Below, piece by piece: positions 36,338 to 45,519 of a stretch of DNA of 50,007 bases (the first letter of the stretch is position 1; every line of letters begins with the position of its first letter). Below the pieces are notes generated by a model. That model was not told where the DNA came from, did not search any database, and saw only the letters and a list, made by a program, of their open reading frames with translations. The DNA comes from Acidobacteriota bacterium (GTDB lineage: Bacteria; Acidobacteriota; UBA4820; DSQY01). The stretch spans positions 1 through 50,007 of the forward strand of contig JAJYCJ010000012.1 of assembly GCA_021778515.1 (NCBI GenBank), in the 5' to 3' direction. Position numbers and translations under genes: made by a program.

Positions 36338-36663
36338 CCCAAATTCCGCGATTGACGGGCATGTGGCTTCGGCTATGGTTCCGGTTCACGGGGGGAAGAC
36401 ATTGTCTCTTGGACGGGGAGGGCCATGGGCTTCCTCCTCCGATTCGCAGGCCAAGCCTGACGAATCGTCGCGTTGCCCTCCGGGGCCCCGCCCCACGGGC
36501 AAAGCCCGCTGGGGCCCCACCCCACCCTCGGGGCTTCCTCCCCCGGACCAAGTCCGGGGTCGGAGGCAGCCCTAATCCCTTGGCGGGTCAACACCGGCTT
36601 TCGCGGAATCCACATTCTATCTGCCTTTCGGCGCTACTACCACGTCCAATCGCGGGATTTGGG
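36338..36663. mobile_element. miniature inverted-repeat element, copy A
   Basis: 326 bp. Ends CCCAAATTCCGCGATTG and CAATCGCGGGATTTGGG are inverted repeats (one mismatch). It is flanked by the direct repeat CTAGA (36333-36337 and 36664-36668). It lies between the stop codons of the convergent NapH-like and DUF962 genes; both stops are part of the duplicated CTAG. Internal hairpins (GGGCAAAGCCC) occur. It encodes no protein and would need a transposase in trans. Confidence 0.88.
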
Positions 36664-36969
36664 CTAGAACGGGATCTTGCCGGTGAGGATGGAGAAAAAC
36701 ATCACCCAGTCGCCCGCCAGGCTATAGAGCGGGTGGGTGAAGGTGGCCGGCCGGTTCTTCTCGAAGACGAAGTGGCCCACCCAGGCGAAGCCGTAGCCCG
36801 CCACGGGCATGAGGAGCAGGAGCCACCAGATCCTGGTGATCGCGGCCGAGGCCAGGAGGGCGAGCACCAGGAGGCTGCCGATGAAGTGGAGCCTCCGGCA
36901 GGTGCGGTTGCGGTGCTCCGAGAGGTAGAAGGGGTAGAACTCCGCAAAGCGCGCGTACCGCTCCTTCAT
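36664..36969 (-). CDS. DUF962 (Mpo1-like) membrane protein
   Basis: 101 aa, with 'YARFAEFYPFYLSEHRNRTCRRLHFIGSLL' and 'MPVAGYGFAWVGHFVFEKNRPATFTHPLYSLAGDWVMF', the typical DUF962/Mpo1 pattern with conserved His residues; Mpo1 is a dioxygenase of fatty-acid alpha-oxidation in yeast. Two or three TM helices. The ATG at 36969 is part of the 5-bp duplication TCATG of the older element, so the bases just upstream are element sequence (CGCGGGATTTGGCC). The original GGAGAAAAGGCC stands beyond the element near 37580. Confidence 0.85.
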   Translation of the reverse strand: MKERYARFAEFYPFYLSEHRNRTCRRLHFIGSLLVLALLASAAITRIWWLLLLMPVAGYGFAWVGHFVFEKNRPATFTHPLYSLAGDWVMFFSILTGKIPF

Positions 36970-36970
36970 G

Positions 36971-37566
36971 GCCAAATCCCGCGATGGACATGCTCTGCCT
37001 TCGGCGATGGGGATGGTTCACGGCGGAAAGGAAGCGTCTCCAAAACGGGGAGGGCCATTCCCTCCCCGCTCCGCGGGCAACCCAAATTCCGCGATTGAAA
37101 TACGGGTGGCTTCGGCCAGGTTTCGGACACACGGGGGAAAGGCATTGTCTCTTGGACGGGGAGGGCCATGGGCTTCCTCCTCCGATTCGCAGGCAAAGCC
37201 TGCCGAATCGTCGTGTTGTCCTCCGGGGCCCCGCCCCACGGGCAAAGCCCGTTGGGGCCCCACCCCACCCTTGGGGCTTCCTCGCCCGGCCTGGGCCGGG
37301 TTCGAAGGCCACCCAAATCCCTTCGCGGGTGAAGACCGTCTTTCACGGGAACTACCCTCCATCTGCCTTTCGGAGCCACTCCCATGTCCAATCGCGGGAT
37401 TTGGGGCAAAGCCCGTGGAGCCTCACCCCACTCTTGGAGCATTCTTCCCCCGGATCCAGTCCGGGGTCGAATGACCCAATCCCTTGAAATGCAATCGGCG
37501 GTTTTGCCAGAAAGCAGCATTCATGAGCATTCGGACCTTCTTGTCCCCGCCATCGCGGGATTGGGG
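36971..37566. mobile_element. older miniature element (copy B/D), split by copy C
   Basis: Left part 36971-37080 starts GCCAAATCCCGCGATGG and right part 37410-37566 ends CCATCGCGGGATTGGGG; joined, they form one element of about 267 bp. It is flanked by the direct repeat TCATG (36966-36970 and 37567-37571). Removing copy C and one target copy restores the GGGCAAAGCCC hairpin found whole in copies A and C. Confidence 0.85.
37081..37404. mobile_element. miniature inverted-repeat element, copy C, nested
   Basis: About 325 bp with ends CCCAAATTCCGCGATTG and CAATCGCGGGATTTGG. It is inserted into the loop of the hairpin of the older element, with GGCAA on both sides (37076-37080 and 37405-37409; the length is ambiguous between 4 and 6 because of flanking G). 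It is close to copy A over its whole length. Confidence 0.88.
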
Positions 37567-37592
37567 TCATGGCCTTTTCTCCGAAGCGCGGG

Positions 37593-37985
37593 CTATCCGT
37601 CCGGGCCCACCTCGGCTGGCGCTCCGCCCTCCAGCGGATGCGCGGCGAAGAGGTAGTCCCGCACGGGCCTTCCGCCGATGAGGTGCTCCTGGATGACGCG
37701 CTCCAGGACCTCGGGCGTGCAGGAGTGATACCAGGTGCCCTCCGGGTAGACCACGGCGATGGGGCCCTGGCGGCAGATCTTCAGGCAGTTGGCCTTGGTC
37801 CGGTAGACCCCGCCCGGCCCCGCCAGCTTCAGCTCGTCGAGCCGGCGCTTGAGGTAGCTCCAGGACTCGAGCCCGGCCTCCTTGGCGCAACATTTGGGCT
37901 TGGTCTGATCGCAGCAGAGGAAGATGTGGCGCCGCAGGCGGGGGATGCCCAGCGCCTCGGTGACCCGCTCCAGCGTCTCGTCCAT
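37593..37985 (-). CDS. thioredoxin-like [2Fe-2S] ferredoxin
   Basis: 130 aa, Aquifex-Fd/NuoE-like thioredoxin-fold ferredoxin. Cluster ligands: Cys in '[19 protein letters not shown]' and '[21 protein letters not shown]'. It carries electrons between unknown partners; the NapH-like gene 1.3 kb away is a possible one only by proximity. ATG 37985 has GAGAGGG upstream. Confidence 0.9.
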   Translation of the reverse strand: MDETLERVTEALGIPRLRRHIFLCCDQTKPKCCAKEAGLESWSYLKRRLDELKLAGPGGVYRTKANCLKICRQGPIAVVYPEGTWYHSCTPEVLERVIQEHLIGGRPVRDYLFAAHPLEGGAPAEVGPDG

Positions 37986-38042
37986 GGGCCCTCTCCTGGC
38001 GCTAAGAACATGGGCTCGCGGCCAAATGTTCCTGCCCGCCGA

Positions 38043-39332
38043 CTAGGCCCGGCACCTCGCGCACAGCACCGTCACGTCATCGCGCAGGGCGGCCCCCGAC
38101 ACGAAATCCGCGACGGCCGCGTGGAGGGCGCGCACCGCCGCCTCGGGCTCCCGGGCACGCTCCAGTCCGGCGGCGGCCCTCTCCATGCCGAACTCCTCAC
38201 CGCCCTGCTCCGCACTGGCCTCCGTGACCCCGTCGGTGATGGCGAGCAGGAGGTCACCCTCCTCCAAGACCGCCGAGCCGCAGGCATAGGGAAGGCCCGG
38301 AATGAGGCCCAGCGGAGGTCCCGTGGCCGCATGGCGCTTCACGGCCCCCCCCTGCCTCAGGAGCATGGGCGGATGGCCGGCGTTCACCCATCGGAGCTCG
38401 CGCGCCTCCGGCCGCCACTCAGCCAGGACGAGGGTCGCGTACTTGCGCCCGTCCGTGAGGCGGTGGAGCAGGTCGTTGCCCTCCGCCGCCAGCTCGTGCA
38501 GCGGCTCGCCCGAGTCCCGGCGGCTCCAGAGGAAGGCCTGGAGGTTGGAGGCGATCAGGGCCGCCGCGACCCCCTTGCCCGAAACGTCGGCCACCACCAG
38601 CCACCACGAGCCGTCCTTCCCGGGGATGAGGTCGTAGTAGTCTCCACCCACCTCCAGGCAGGGCTTCCAGAGGACGGCCAGCTCCAGCCCCTCCACCCGG
38701 CCCAGATCCTTCGGGCAGAGGGCCCGCTGGATGTCGGCGGCGAGCTGCAGCTCCTTGCGCAGGCGCTCGCGCTCCAGGATGGCGCGGTGCTGGCGGGCGG
38801 TTTCCAGGGCCAGGGCGAAGGGGACCCCCAGCTCCGCCAGGAACCGGACGTCCTCCCGGCCGAATCCGTTTCGGCGGCGGTTCAGAAGCTGCAGCACCGC
38901 CACGAGCTCCCCGTCGCGGTCCCGGACCGGCACGGTCAGCAGGGAACGCGTGAGGAAGCCCGAGGCCTCGTCGAAGGAGCGGTCGAAGCGCGGGTCGGCG
39001 TAGGGGTCATCCAGCACCAGGGCCTTCCCGCTCCGGGCCACGGAACCCACGATCCCCTCGCCCATCTTCACGGTCAGGGGCGTTCCGTCGAGCCCCTGGG
39101 CCACGAGCGAGGAGAGCGTGGCCCCCCCGCGGTCCAGGAGGAAGAGGCTGCCGCGCTCAGCCCCGATGCGCTCGGCCGCCATGGCCACGATGCGCTCCGC
39201 GATCACGTGCAGGTCGAGGGTCTGGTGGGTGAGGGCGCCCGCCTCCACCACGGCCCCCAGGCGGCGCACCCGCTCGCGGAGGGCGGAGGTTGTCGTCCTG
39301 GCACGCGGTGAACAGCGCTTGGAATCGCTCAT
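38043..39332 (-). CDS. GAF-SpoIIE (RsbU-like) serine phosphatase
   Basis: 429 aa. GAF domain at about 40-185 ('IVAMAAERIGAERGSLFLLDRG', 'VARSGKALVLDDPYADPRF') and a PP2C/SpoIIE domain at about 205-429 with the metal-binding acidic motifs 'EVGGDYYDLIPG', 'VVADVSGKGVAAAL' and 'LLAITDGVTEA'. RsbU-type enzymes dephosphorylate anti-anti-sigma factors to switch sigma factors on under stress. No partner switch genes are nearby. No TM segment, so cytoplasmic; the GAF ligand is unknown. Confidence 0.93.
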   Translation of the reverse strand: MSDSKRCSPRARTTTSALRERVRRLGAVVEAGALTHQTLDLHVIAERIVAMAAERIGAERGSLFLLDRGGATLSSLVAQGLDGTPLTVKMGEGIVGSVARSGKALVLDDPYADPRFDRSFDEASGFLTRSLLTVPVRDRDGELVAVLQLLNRRRNGFGREDVRFLAELGVPFALALETARQHRAILERERLRKELQLAADIQRALCPKDLGRVEGLELAVLWKPCLEVGGDYYDLIPGKDGSWWLVVADVSGKGVAAALIASNLQAFLWSRRDSGEPLHELAAEGNDLLHRLTDGRKYATLVLAEWRPEARELRWVNAGHPPMLLRQGGAVKRHAATGPPLGLIPGLPYACGSAVLEEGDLLLAITDGVTEASAEQGGEEFGMERAAAGLERAREPEAAVRALHAAVADFVSGAALRDDVTVLCARCRA

Positions 39333-39410
39333 GGAGCCTCCCTCCGCGGCACTCCCGACGCTATGACAAGGAAGGTACGCCGCAGAAAATGGGATGTCAA
39401 CGGCTTAGCG

Positions 39411-40295
39411 CTACCCCTCCCCCGCCACGGGCCGGAAGCCCTCGCCGAGCACCTCGTGGGCCTCGGAGACCACGACGAAGGCCAGGGGGTCCACCTCGGC
39501 GATGATCCTCTTGAGGGCCGTGATCTGGGAGCGGGAGACCACCACGTAGAGGACCGGCCTCGGCTCGCGGCTGTAGCCTCCCCAGCCCTGGAGGACCGTC
39601 ACCCCGCGGCCCACCTCCTTCAGGATGGCCTCGCGCACCTCGTCCATCTTCTTGCTCACGATGAGCACCGACCGGGCGTAGCCGAGCCCCTCCTGCACCG
39701 TATCCAGGACCCGGCTGGAGATGTAGTTCACGATGAGGGCGTAAAGCACGGGCACGAGGCCGACCACGGGGATGGCGGCCAGCAGGATCACCGTGTTGCT
39801 CACCAGGAAGACCTGGCCGAAGGGGATGCGGCGGTAGCGCTGGAGGAGCTGGGCGATGATGTCCGTGCCGCCGGTGGTGCCGCGTCCCCTCAGCACCAGC
39901 CCGATGCCGAGGCCGTCCACGAGTCCCCCGAAGAGGGTGTAGATGAGCGGGTCGCCGTGGACCGCCGGCAGGAGCGGCTGGAGCAGGTCGATGCCGAAGC
40001 TCATCACCACTGTGGCGTAGATGGTCCTCACCAGGACCTTGTAGCCGCCGCCCCACCGGAGACCCGCCAGGAGCAGGGGCACGTTGAGCGCCAGGGTGAC
40101 CAGCCCCACCGGCCACTTCCAGAGGAAGAAGGCGAGCATGGCGAGACCGGTGACCCCCGCCGCCACCACGTGGTTCGGCGTCAGGAAGAGGTCCACCCCC
40201 GCCGCCACGATGAGCGCGCCCGCCGTCAGGAGCAGGTAGTCCCCCGCAAGGCGGAATCCCCTTCGCACCAGGATGCGCCGCACGGCATTCCTCAT
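39411..40295 (-). CDS. YitT family membrane protein
   Basis: 294 aa: six hydrophobic segments in the N-terminal two thirds (YLLLTAGALIVAAGVDLFLTP..., 'GGLVDGLGIGLVLRGRGTTGGTDIIAQLL') and the C-terminal DUF2179 domain ('VSRSQITALKRIIAEVDPLAFVVVSEAHEVLGEGF'). The GTTGGTDI motif is conserved in the family, whose transport role is unproven. ATG 40295 is preferred over GTG 40301, since GGGAGGTG would overlap the latter. It lies just downstream (39 bases) of the antiporter gene. Confidence 0.92.
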   Translation of the reverse strand: MRNAVRRILVRRGFRLAGDYLLLTAGALIVAAGVDLFLTPNHVVAAGVTGLAMLAFFLWKWPVGLVTLALNVPLLLAGLRWGGGYKVLVRTIYATVVMSFGIDLLQPLLPAVHGDPLIYTLFGGLVDGLGIGLVLRGRGTTGGTDIIAQLLQRYRRIPFGQVFLVSNTVILLAAIPVVGLVPVLYALIVNYISSRVLDTVQEGLGYARSVLIVSKKMDEVREAILKEVGRGVTVLQGWGGYSREPRPVLYVVVSRSQITALKRIIAEVDPLAFVVVSEAHEVLGEGFRPVAGEG

Positions 40296-40334
40296 GAGCA
40301 CCTCCCTCGGTCGACCTCAGCCGTTGCGCGCATC

Positions 40335-42119
40335 CTAACCCCGACCGGAAGGCAGGTCCACGGGTCCGGAGCGGGAAACCGGAAGCGGCCCGTCCATCTC
40401 CAGCACGAGGTAGGGAGGCGGCTCGCTACCGCCCCCGCGGATGAGCCGGACGCCGTCCCCCTTGAGAGAGGCCAGGGGCCAGAGGCCGGGCGCGGTCCCG
40501 GCGGCCTCGCGGATGCGCCATCGTCCGCCCTCCGGCAGGAGGCCCGTGTGGAACTCCTCGCTGAAGGCCAGGGTCTTGGCCAGATGGGGCCGCAGCCGGA
40601 CGAGGGCGGCGGAGGGGCTGCTGGCGATCCGGAAGAGGCGGTTTCTCCCGAAGACCGGCTCCGCGTGTTCGAGGACCATGCCGTTGAGGGCGTCGTTGGG
40701 GGTGGCGGCGAGGACCCTCCGGTAGCCGAGCTCCGCGGCGTCTTCATAGAGGCTCTCGTCGAGGGCGTTGCCCTGAACCACCTCCACGCCCGGAATGGCC
40801 GTGGCCTGCACCTTGGCCGGATCGCTGTCCAGCAGCCGCACGGGGACCCTGCCCGAAAGGGCCGTTGCGAGCGCCGTGGAGAAGGGGTTGATGCCCACGA
40901 TCACGATGCCCGTCCTGGACTCCGCGACGCGGATCCGCAGGAGCCAGGCGAGGGGGCGTCCCATGAGGGTCGCAAAGCCCGCCGAGAGGGCGATCACCAG
41001 GAAGGTCAGGGCGAAGGCCTCGCGGGCCATGGGGTCATCGCCCCGCTGGGTCAGCACGAAGGAGGCGGTGGCCAGGGCGACGATGCCGCGAGGGCCGATG
41101 AGGGCCGTGAAGAGCCGCTCCGCCATCGGGAGCTCGGTTCCCCAGAAGGCGAGGAAGAGGCTGGCTGGGCGCACGATGAAGCCCAGGATGAGCGCCGTCA
41201 GCAGGAGCCTGGTGAGGTTTCCCTGGATCGCCGAAAGGTGAAAGAGGCCCGAGAGCAGGACGAAGAGCATGCTGATGAAGAGGTAGGCCACCTGGCCTTT
41301 GAAGAGGCGGATCTCCGCCGCGAAGGGGCCCTTCATCGTGACCAGCGTGAAGCCCGCGACGGCGCTGGCGATGGGGCCGCTCCCGGGGCTCAGGGTCTGA
41401 GCGGCGGTGAAGGCGAGGATGGCCCACGCCAGGGCCGCCATGCCCGGCAACTCGGGCTCCCCGAGCTTGGCCAGCGCCGGGAGCACCCACCTGGCGAGCA
41501 GGACCCCGGCGACGACGCCCATCACCGCCGCCAGCCCGACCATCTCGAAGAGGTGGTAGGGGAGGCTGGCGAGGGCCTTCGGGCCGCGCTGGATCCAGAA
41601 GGGGAGCACCAGGCTCGCCATGAGGATGCCGAGGCAGTCCCCCCAGATGGCCTCGTTGCGTAAGAGGACCTCGAGCCGGCGGCTGATGGCAAGGCTCCGG
41701 AGCAGGGGACCGATGGTGGTGGGGCCGGTGACCGAGATGAGGGCGCCGAAGGCGGCGGAGGCCAGCGGATCGAGCCCGGCCACGAAGTGCGCCGTGAGGG
41801 CCGAGAGCACGGCCGTCATCGGCATGCCGATGCCCAGAAGACGGCGCGAGGAGTGGGGCAGGGCCCCGCCCGCCGAGCTGGGGAGGCTCAGGGCCCCCTC
41901 GAAGAGGATGATGGCCAGGCCGAACTCCACGAGGGTGGAGAGGCGGTCGCCTAGGGCCTGGGGGCTTATCCAGCCCAGCCCCATGGGCCCCAGCGCGAGG
42001 CCCGCGAGGAGGTAGAAGAGCAGGGGAGGAACGCGCAGACGCCGAGCCAGGCTCATGGCCGTGACCCCCATCCAGAGGGCCAGGCCGAGGGTGAGCGTGA
42101 TGGTCTCGTGGTTGGACAA
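40335..42119 (-). CDS. CPA1-type Na+/H+ antiporter with TrkA-N-like domain
   Basis: 594 aa. About 11-12 TM helices in the first 400 residues with 'LVEFGLAIILFEGALSL' and 'SVTGPTTIGPLLRSL', the ion-binding region of the CPA1/NhaP group. The C-terminal region has a TrkA-N Rossmann fold ('GIVIVGINPFSTALATALSG') that may sense nucleotides. It exchanges Na+ or K+ for H+. It starts with TTG (42117-42119) preceded by GGAGGAGG; no in-frame ATG is better. Confidence 0.92.
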   Translation of the reverse strand: MSNHETITLTLGLALWMGVTAMSLARRLRVPPLLFYLLAGLALGPMGLGWISPQALGDRLSTLVEFGLAIILFEGALSLPSSAGGALPHSSRRLLGIGMPMTAVLSALTAHFVAGLDPLASAAFGALISVTGPTTIGPLLRSLAISRRLEVLLRNEAIWGDCLGILMASLVLPFWIQRGPKALASLPYHLFEMVGLAAVMGVVAGVLLARWVLPALAKLGEPELPGMAALAWAILAFTAAQTLSPGSGPIASAVAGFTLVTMKGPFAAEIRLFKGQVAYLFISMLFVLLSGLFHLSAIQGNLTRLLLTALILGFIVRPASLFLAFWGTELPMAERLFTALIGPRGIVALATASFVLTQRGDDPMAREAFALTFLVIALSAGFATLMGRPLAWLLRIRVAESRTGIVIVGINPFSTALATALSGRVPVRLLDSDPAKVQATAIPGVEVVQGNALDESLYEDAAELGYRRVLAATPNDALNGMVLEHAEPVFGRNRLFRIASSPSAALVRLRPHLAKTLAFSEEFHTGLLPEGGRWRIREAAGTAPGLWPLASLKGDGVRLIRGGGSEPPPYLVLEMDGPLPVSRSGPVDLPSGRG

Positions 42120-42418
42120 CGCCTCCTCCCTCCTCTGCGTCGCCCCAGTATAGCCGGTCGGCCGCGGGGCGCGGAACGGCAGGTGCGAGATGAGGCGATG
42201 AGGTGATTAGGGTGGGAGGAGGCCTTCGAAGGCGCCGCGGTGGACGAGAGAACCGCGGGGTCGAGCGGCGGCAGGCTGGGAAGAGGAAATTCGGGACATC
42301 GGTCACTTGCAGGCCGGGCGCCTCGGTGGCGGTCGGCCCACAAGGCCTGGAGATGCAGGATCCGGACAAGCGTAGGGGGGAGGCGGCCGCCTCCCCCCTA
42401 CGCTTGCACGGCCCCGCG
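42120..42418. other. 299-bp region between antiporter and export operon
   Basis: Contains a TTCGAAGG repeat (42222-42229, recurring at 32.68 and 34.93 kb), a run of GATGAGG direct repeats (42189-42202) and a perfect 40-bp palindrome. No gene is seen. Confidence 0.55.
42367..42406. repeat. perfect 40-bp palindrome after the export operon
   Basis: Bases 42367-42386 are the exact reverse complement of 42387-42406 with no loop (CAAGCGTAGG... centre GCGGCCGC). It lies 13 bases past the stop of the last operon gene, where a terminator is expected, but there is no U-tract. Confidence 0.85.
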
Positions 42419-43636
42419 CTACCCCGGAGAGACGAGGGCTCTGGCGGGGTCGAGGTAAGCGGCGCGGAGGGCGGGAGCCAGCCCCGAGAGGAGGCCGAGC
42501 CCCACGGAGAGGGTGAACGACAGCGCCGCTCCGCTCCAGGGCCAGACGAGCGGCCAGCCCGCGGTGAGGCAGACGAGGGCGGTCCCGCCGAAGCCGGCCA
42601 GCGCGCCGGCCGCCCCGCCCGTCCCGGAGAGGGCGGCGGCTTCTACCAGAAACTGGAGCGCCACGGCTCCCCGCGTGGCTCCGATGGCCCGCCTCAGGCC
42701 GATCTCCCCCGTGCGCTCCCGCACCGAGAGGAGCATCACCGCCGCGATACCGGCGCAGCCTGTCAGCAGCGAGACTCCGGCCACGGCCTCCATGAGTCCC
42801 TGGAAAGCCGCACCCATGTCGTGCTGGGCCTTGAGGAGCGCCGCCGGATCCTGAATCGTGAAGTCGTTGCCCCGGTTGGGGGGCAGGCGGTGGGCCTGGC
42901 GCAGGACGGCTATCATGCGTCCCGTGGTGGTGCCCAGGTCCGCTCCGGGGCGGGCCTGGACCTCGATGCTCGCCAGGTAGGAGACGCCGAAGAGCCGGCC
43001 CATGGCCGTGGTGAGGGGAACATAGAGGGTATCGGCCCCCTGCTCGTCCGCTCCGCCCTCGTCCTGGACCACTCCCACGACCCGAAAGAGGACGCCCCCC
43101 ACGCGCAGATCCGCGCCCAGTGGCCGGGCTCCCAGGCGCAGATCCCGTACCGTCCTGGCACTCAGCACGGCCAGCCGGGCCTGGCCCCGATTCTCCTCTG
43201 GCGTGAAGAACCGTCCGGCTGTCAGGTGTAGCCTCGACATGGCGAAATAGGGCGGCTCGACCCCCAGCACCGACACCAGCCCCTTCTCCCGGCCGCACGT
43301 CACGACCTTTTGGTCCTCGGCGATGCCCGAGGCCGAGGCGAGCTGGGGGACCTCCTGGAGGAGGGTTGCAGCATCAGCCGGCACGAGCGTAGTGAACGAC
43401 GCCACCTGCATCTGCCGGTTGCCGATGGGCTGGAACTCCCCCGCCTGGACCACGAGCACGCGGGTCCCCAGGGCGTCGAGACGGCGGTTCAGGTCCTTCT
43501 GGGCCGACTGCCCCGTCCCCAGCATGAGCGTCACCGCGCAGACCCCCACGAAGACCGCCGAGCAGGACAAGAAGGTCCTCGCCTTGTGAGCGATCAGGAC
43601 CCCCAGCGAGGAGGCAAGCAGGCGGCGCGTCATCAT
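42419..43636 (-). CDS. MacB/FtsX-type ABC transporter permease
   Basis: 405 aa: one N-terminal TM, a large extracytoplasmic MacB_PCD-like domain (about 40-270) and three C-terminal TM helices in the FtsX pattern ('[30 protein letters not shown]'). With the ATPase directly upstream (24-bp gap) and the adaptor, it makes a MacAB-like efflux unit. The substrate cannot be told. Confidence 0.92.
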   Translation of the reverse strand: MMTRRLLASSLGVLIAHKARTFLSCSAVFVGVCAVTLMLGTGQSAQKDLNRRLDALGTRVLVVQAGEFQPIGNRQMQVASFTTLVPADAATLLQEVPQLASASGIAEDQKVVTCGREKGLVSVLGVEPPYFAMSRLHLTAGRFFTPEENRGQARLAVLSARTVRDLRLGARPLGADLRVGGVLFRVVGVVQDEGGADEQGADTLYVPLTTAMGRLFGVSYLASIEVQARPGADLGTTTGRMIAVLRQAHRLPPNRGNDFTIQDPAALLKAQHDMGAAFQGLMEAVAGVSLLTGCAGIAAVMLLSVRERTGEIGLRRAIGATRGAVALQFLVEAAALSGTGGAAGALAGFGGTALVCLTAGWPLVWPWSGAALSFTLSVGLGLLSGLAPALRAAYLDPARALVSPG

Positions 43637-43660
43637 GGGTGAAAGCTCCGCGGGCCTTTG

Positions 43661-44338
43661 TCAGGCCACGGACCGGTCGGATTCCACGGTGCCGTCCCGG
43701 AGCGCTACGATCCGTTTGGCCCGGGCGGCCACGGCGGGATCATGCGTAACGAGGATGAGCGTTCGCCCCTGGGCGTGGAGCTGGTCGAAGAGATCCAGAA
43801 TTTCGGCACCGGCCTTCTGGTCCAGGTTGCCCGTGGGCTCGTCGGCCAGGATGAGCGCCGGCTCGTTGATGAGGGCCCTAGCGATGGCCACCCGCTGCTG
43901 CTGCCCACCGGAGAGGGCATAAGGCTTGTACTTGACGCGATCTCCGAGTCCCACCTGCTCCAGCAGCCCCTTGCCGCGCTCCTTGGCATCCTTCGGGTAG
44001 TGCGGCGAATACAACAGGGGCAGCAACACATTGTCCAAGGCGGAGATCCGGGGCAGCAGGTGGAAGAGCTGGAAGACGAACCCGATGCGCTGGTTACGGA
44101 GGCGTGAGAGAGCCCTGTCGCCCAGGTCCGTGACATCCTCTCCATCGAACAGGTAGCGGCCGCCCGAGGCCGAGTCCAAGAGCCCCAGGACGTTCATGAG
44201 GGTGCTCTTGCCCGTCCCGGAGGGGCCCATGAGGGCCACGTATTCGCCCTGTTCGATGGTGAGATCGATCCCCCGGAGCACCGGCGTCTCCACCCCACCC
44301 GCTTGGTAGGTCTTCTCTATCTTCTGGAGCTGGATCAT
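43661..44338 (-). CDS. MacB/LolD-type ABC ATP-binding protein
   Basis: 225 aa, a complete ATPase: Walker [11 protein letters not shown]-loop '[10 protein letters not shown]', signature [15 protein letters not shown], Walker B '[12 protein letters not shown]' and His switch 'LVTHDP'. This is the LolD/MacB subfamily that partners FtsX-like permeases. AAGAGGAGG precedes ATG 44338. It sits between adaptor (16-bp gap) and permease in the operon. Confidence 0.94.
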   Translation of the reverse strand: MIQLQKIEKTYQAGGVETPVLRGIDLTIEQGEYVALMGPSGTGKSTLMNVLGLLDSASGGRYLFDGEDVTDLGDRALSRLRNQRIGFVFQLFHLLPRISALDNVLLPLLYSPHYPKDAKERGKGLLEQVGLGDRVKYKPYALSGGQQQRVAIARALINEPALILADEPTGNLDQKAGAEILDLFDQLHAQGRTLILVTHDPAVAARAKRIVALRDGTVESDRSVA

Positions 44339-44354
44339 GCGACCTCCTCTTTCA

Positions 44355-45437
44355 TCACGCCCCACCGCTCTGAGCCTGGGGAAGGAGGACCTCTTCCCCT
44401 TCGGACAGGCCGTCTTTGATGGGAATCTCTCCGCCGCTCTGCGAACCGCAAACCACGATCTTCTTCTGGGGCTTGCCCTTCACCATCACCGTCACGTAGC
44501 TGCTCCCCTGGGCGTCATACTGAACCGCCCCCGCAGGCACCACGAGGGCCGCCCGGTGTTCGCCCGTCTCGATGGAGACGGTGGCCGTCATGGCGGGACG
44601 TAGAATCCCCTTGGGGCCCTTCTGGATGGCGAGCAACACCACGTAGTTGACAACGTTGTTGCGCACCATGGCCTGGGGAATCACGGCCTGCACCGTTCCG
44701 TGGAAGGTCTCCGAGGGCGCCGCATCCACCGTAAAGGTGGCCGCCTGACCGGGCTTCACGCGCCCGATGTCCACCTCGTCCACGTAGGCATCCACCTGGA
44801 GGCGATTGAGGTCCACGATCGTGACGAAGGTCGGCACCGCGAAGCTCGCGGCCACCGTCTCGCCCTCCTGGGTCGAAATGGCCGTCACGGTGCCTGATAT
44901 GGGCGCCCTCACGGTGGCGTAGCTTTGCACGATGCGCGCCGAGGCCAGGCGACTTTGGACACTTTCGAGAGCTGCCTTATCCACCGTGACGGTCTCGCGG
45001 GCAATGTCCAGGTCCTCCGGAGAGACGATGCCCTCCCGCTCCAAGCGGACCCGGCGCGCGAGAACCAGCTTGTCCAGATCCAGCTTGGCCCGGGCCTCCT
45101 TCACCGATGTCCCGGCGTCCCGGACGGCTTGGTCCAGATCCGCGTGTTCGATCTCCGCCAGCACCTCGCCGGTCTGGACGGTGTCACCCACCTTTACGTA
45201 GAGCTTCTGGAGAAGGCCTGAAATGCGGGGGCCGACCTTTACGTCCGCTCCCACCTGTGGCGTGATGGTGCCCGTGGCCGAGACGGTGCTCTCGAGCGTC
45301 CGCTGTTCCACCCGGACCAGCGTGCCGGTCACCTCGGCTTTTGGTTTCTTGCACCCCGCCACGCTGGCCAGGGCCACCACCGTCAAAAGGGCCACCACGG
45401 CCCCTCTCCCTATCCCGCGCCGCCTCTTACGCTCCAT
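44355..45437 (-). CDS. HlyD/MacA-type membrane-fusion lipoprotein
   Basis: 360 aa. A lipobox 'VALASVAGC' predicts a lipoprotein. Biotinyl-lipoyl-like halves surround a helical hairpin (about 110-165, with 'GTSVKEARAKLDLDKLVLARRVRLEREGIVSPEDLDIARETV'), then a beta-barrel 'VDIGRVKPGQAATFTVDA'. Such adaptors bridge inner-membrane ABC permeases to an outer-membrane channel. The site before ATG 45437 is weak (GGGGG). Confidence 0.92.
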   Translation of the reverse strand: MERKRRRGIGRGAVVALLTVVALASVAGCKKPKAEVTGTLVRVEQRTLESTVSATGTITPQVGADVKVGPRISGLLQKLYVKVGDTVQTGEVLAEIEHADLDQAVRDAGTSVKEARAKLDLDKLVLARRVRLEREGIVSPEDLDIARETVTVDKAALESVQSRLASARIVQSYATVRAPISGTVTAISTQEGETVAASFAVPTFVTIVDLNRLQVDAYVDEVDIGRVKPGQAATFTVDAAPSETFHGTVQAVIPQAMVRNNVVNYVVLLAIQKGPKGILRPAMTATVSIETGEHRAALVVPAGAVQYDAQGSSYVTVMVKGKPQKKIVVCGSQSGGEIPIKDGLSEGEEVLLPQAQSGGA

Positions 45438-45519
45438 CGCGAACCCCCTATCGCTCTGGCCGGTCTCATTATCGCCGGACCCGGCCTCATTGAAGGTGAC
45501 GCACCAGTTTGCGTCTTGT

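Noticed and set aside
32731-36342. A 1203-codon open frame on the minus strand
   Set aside because: It covers two AIM24 genes and a ferredoxin gene in antisense and passes through repeats. No domain is visible.
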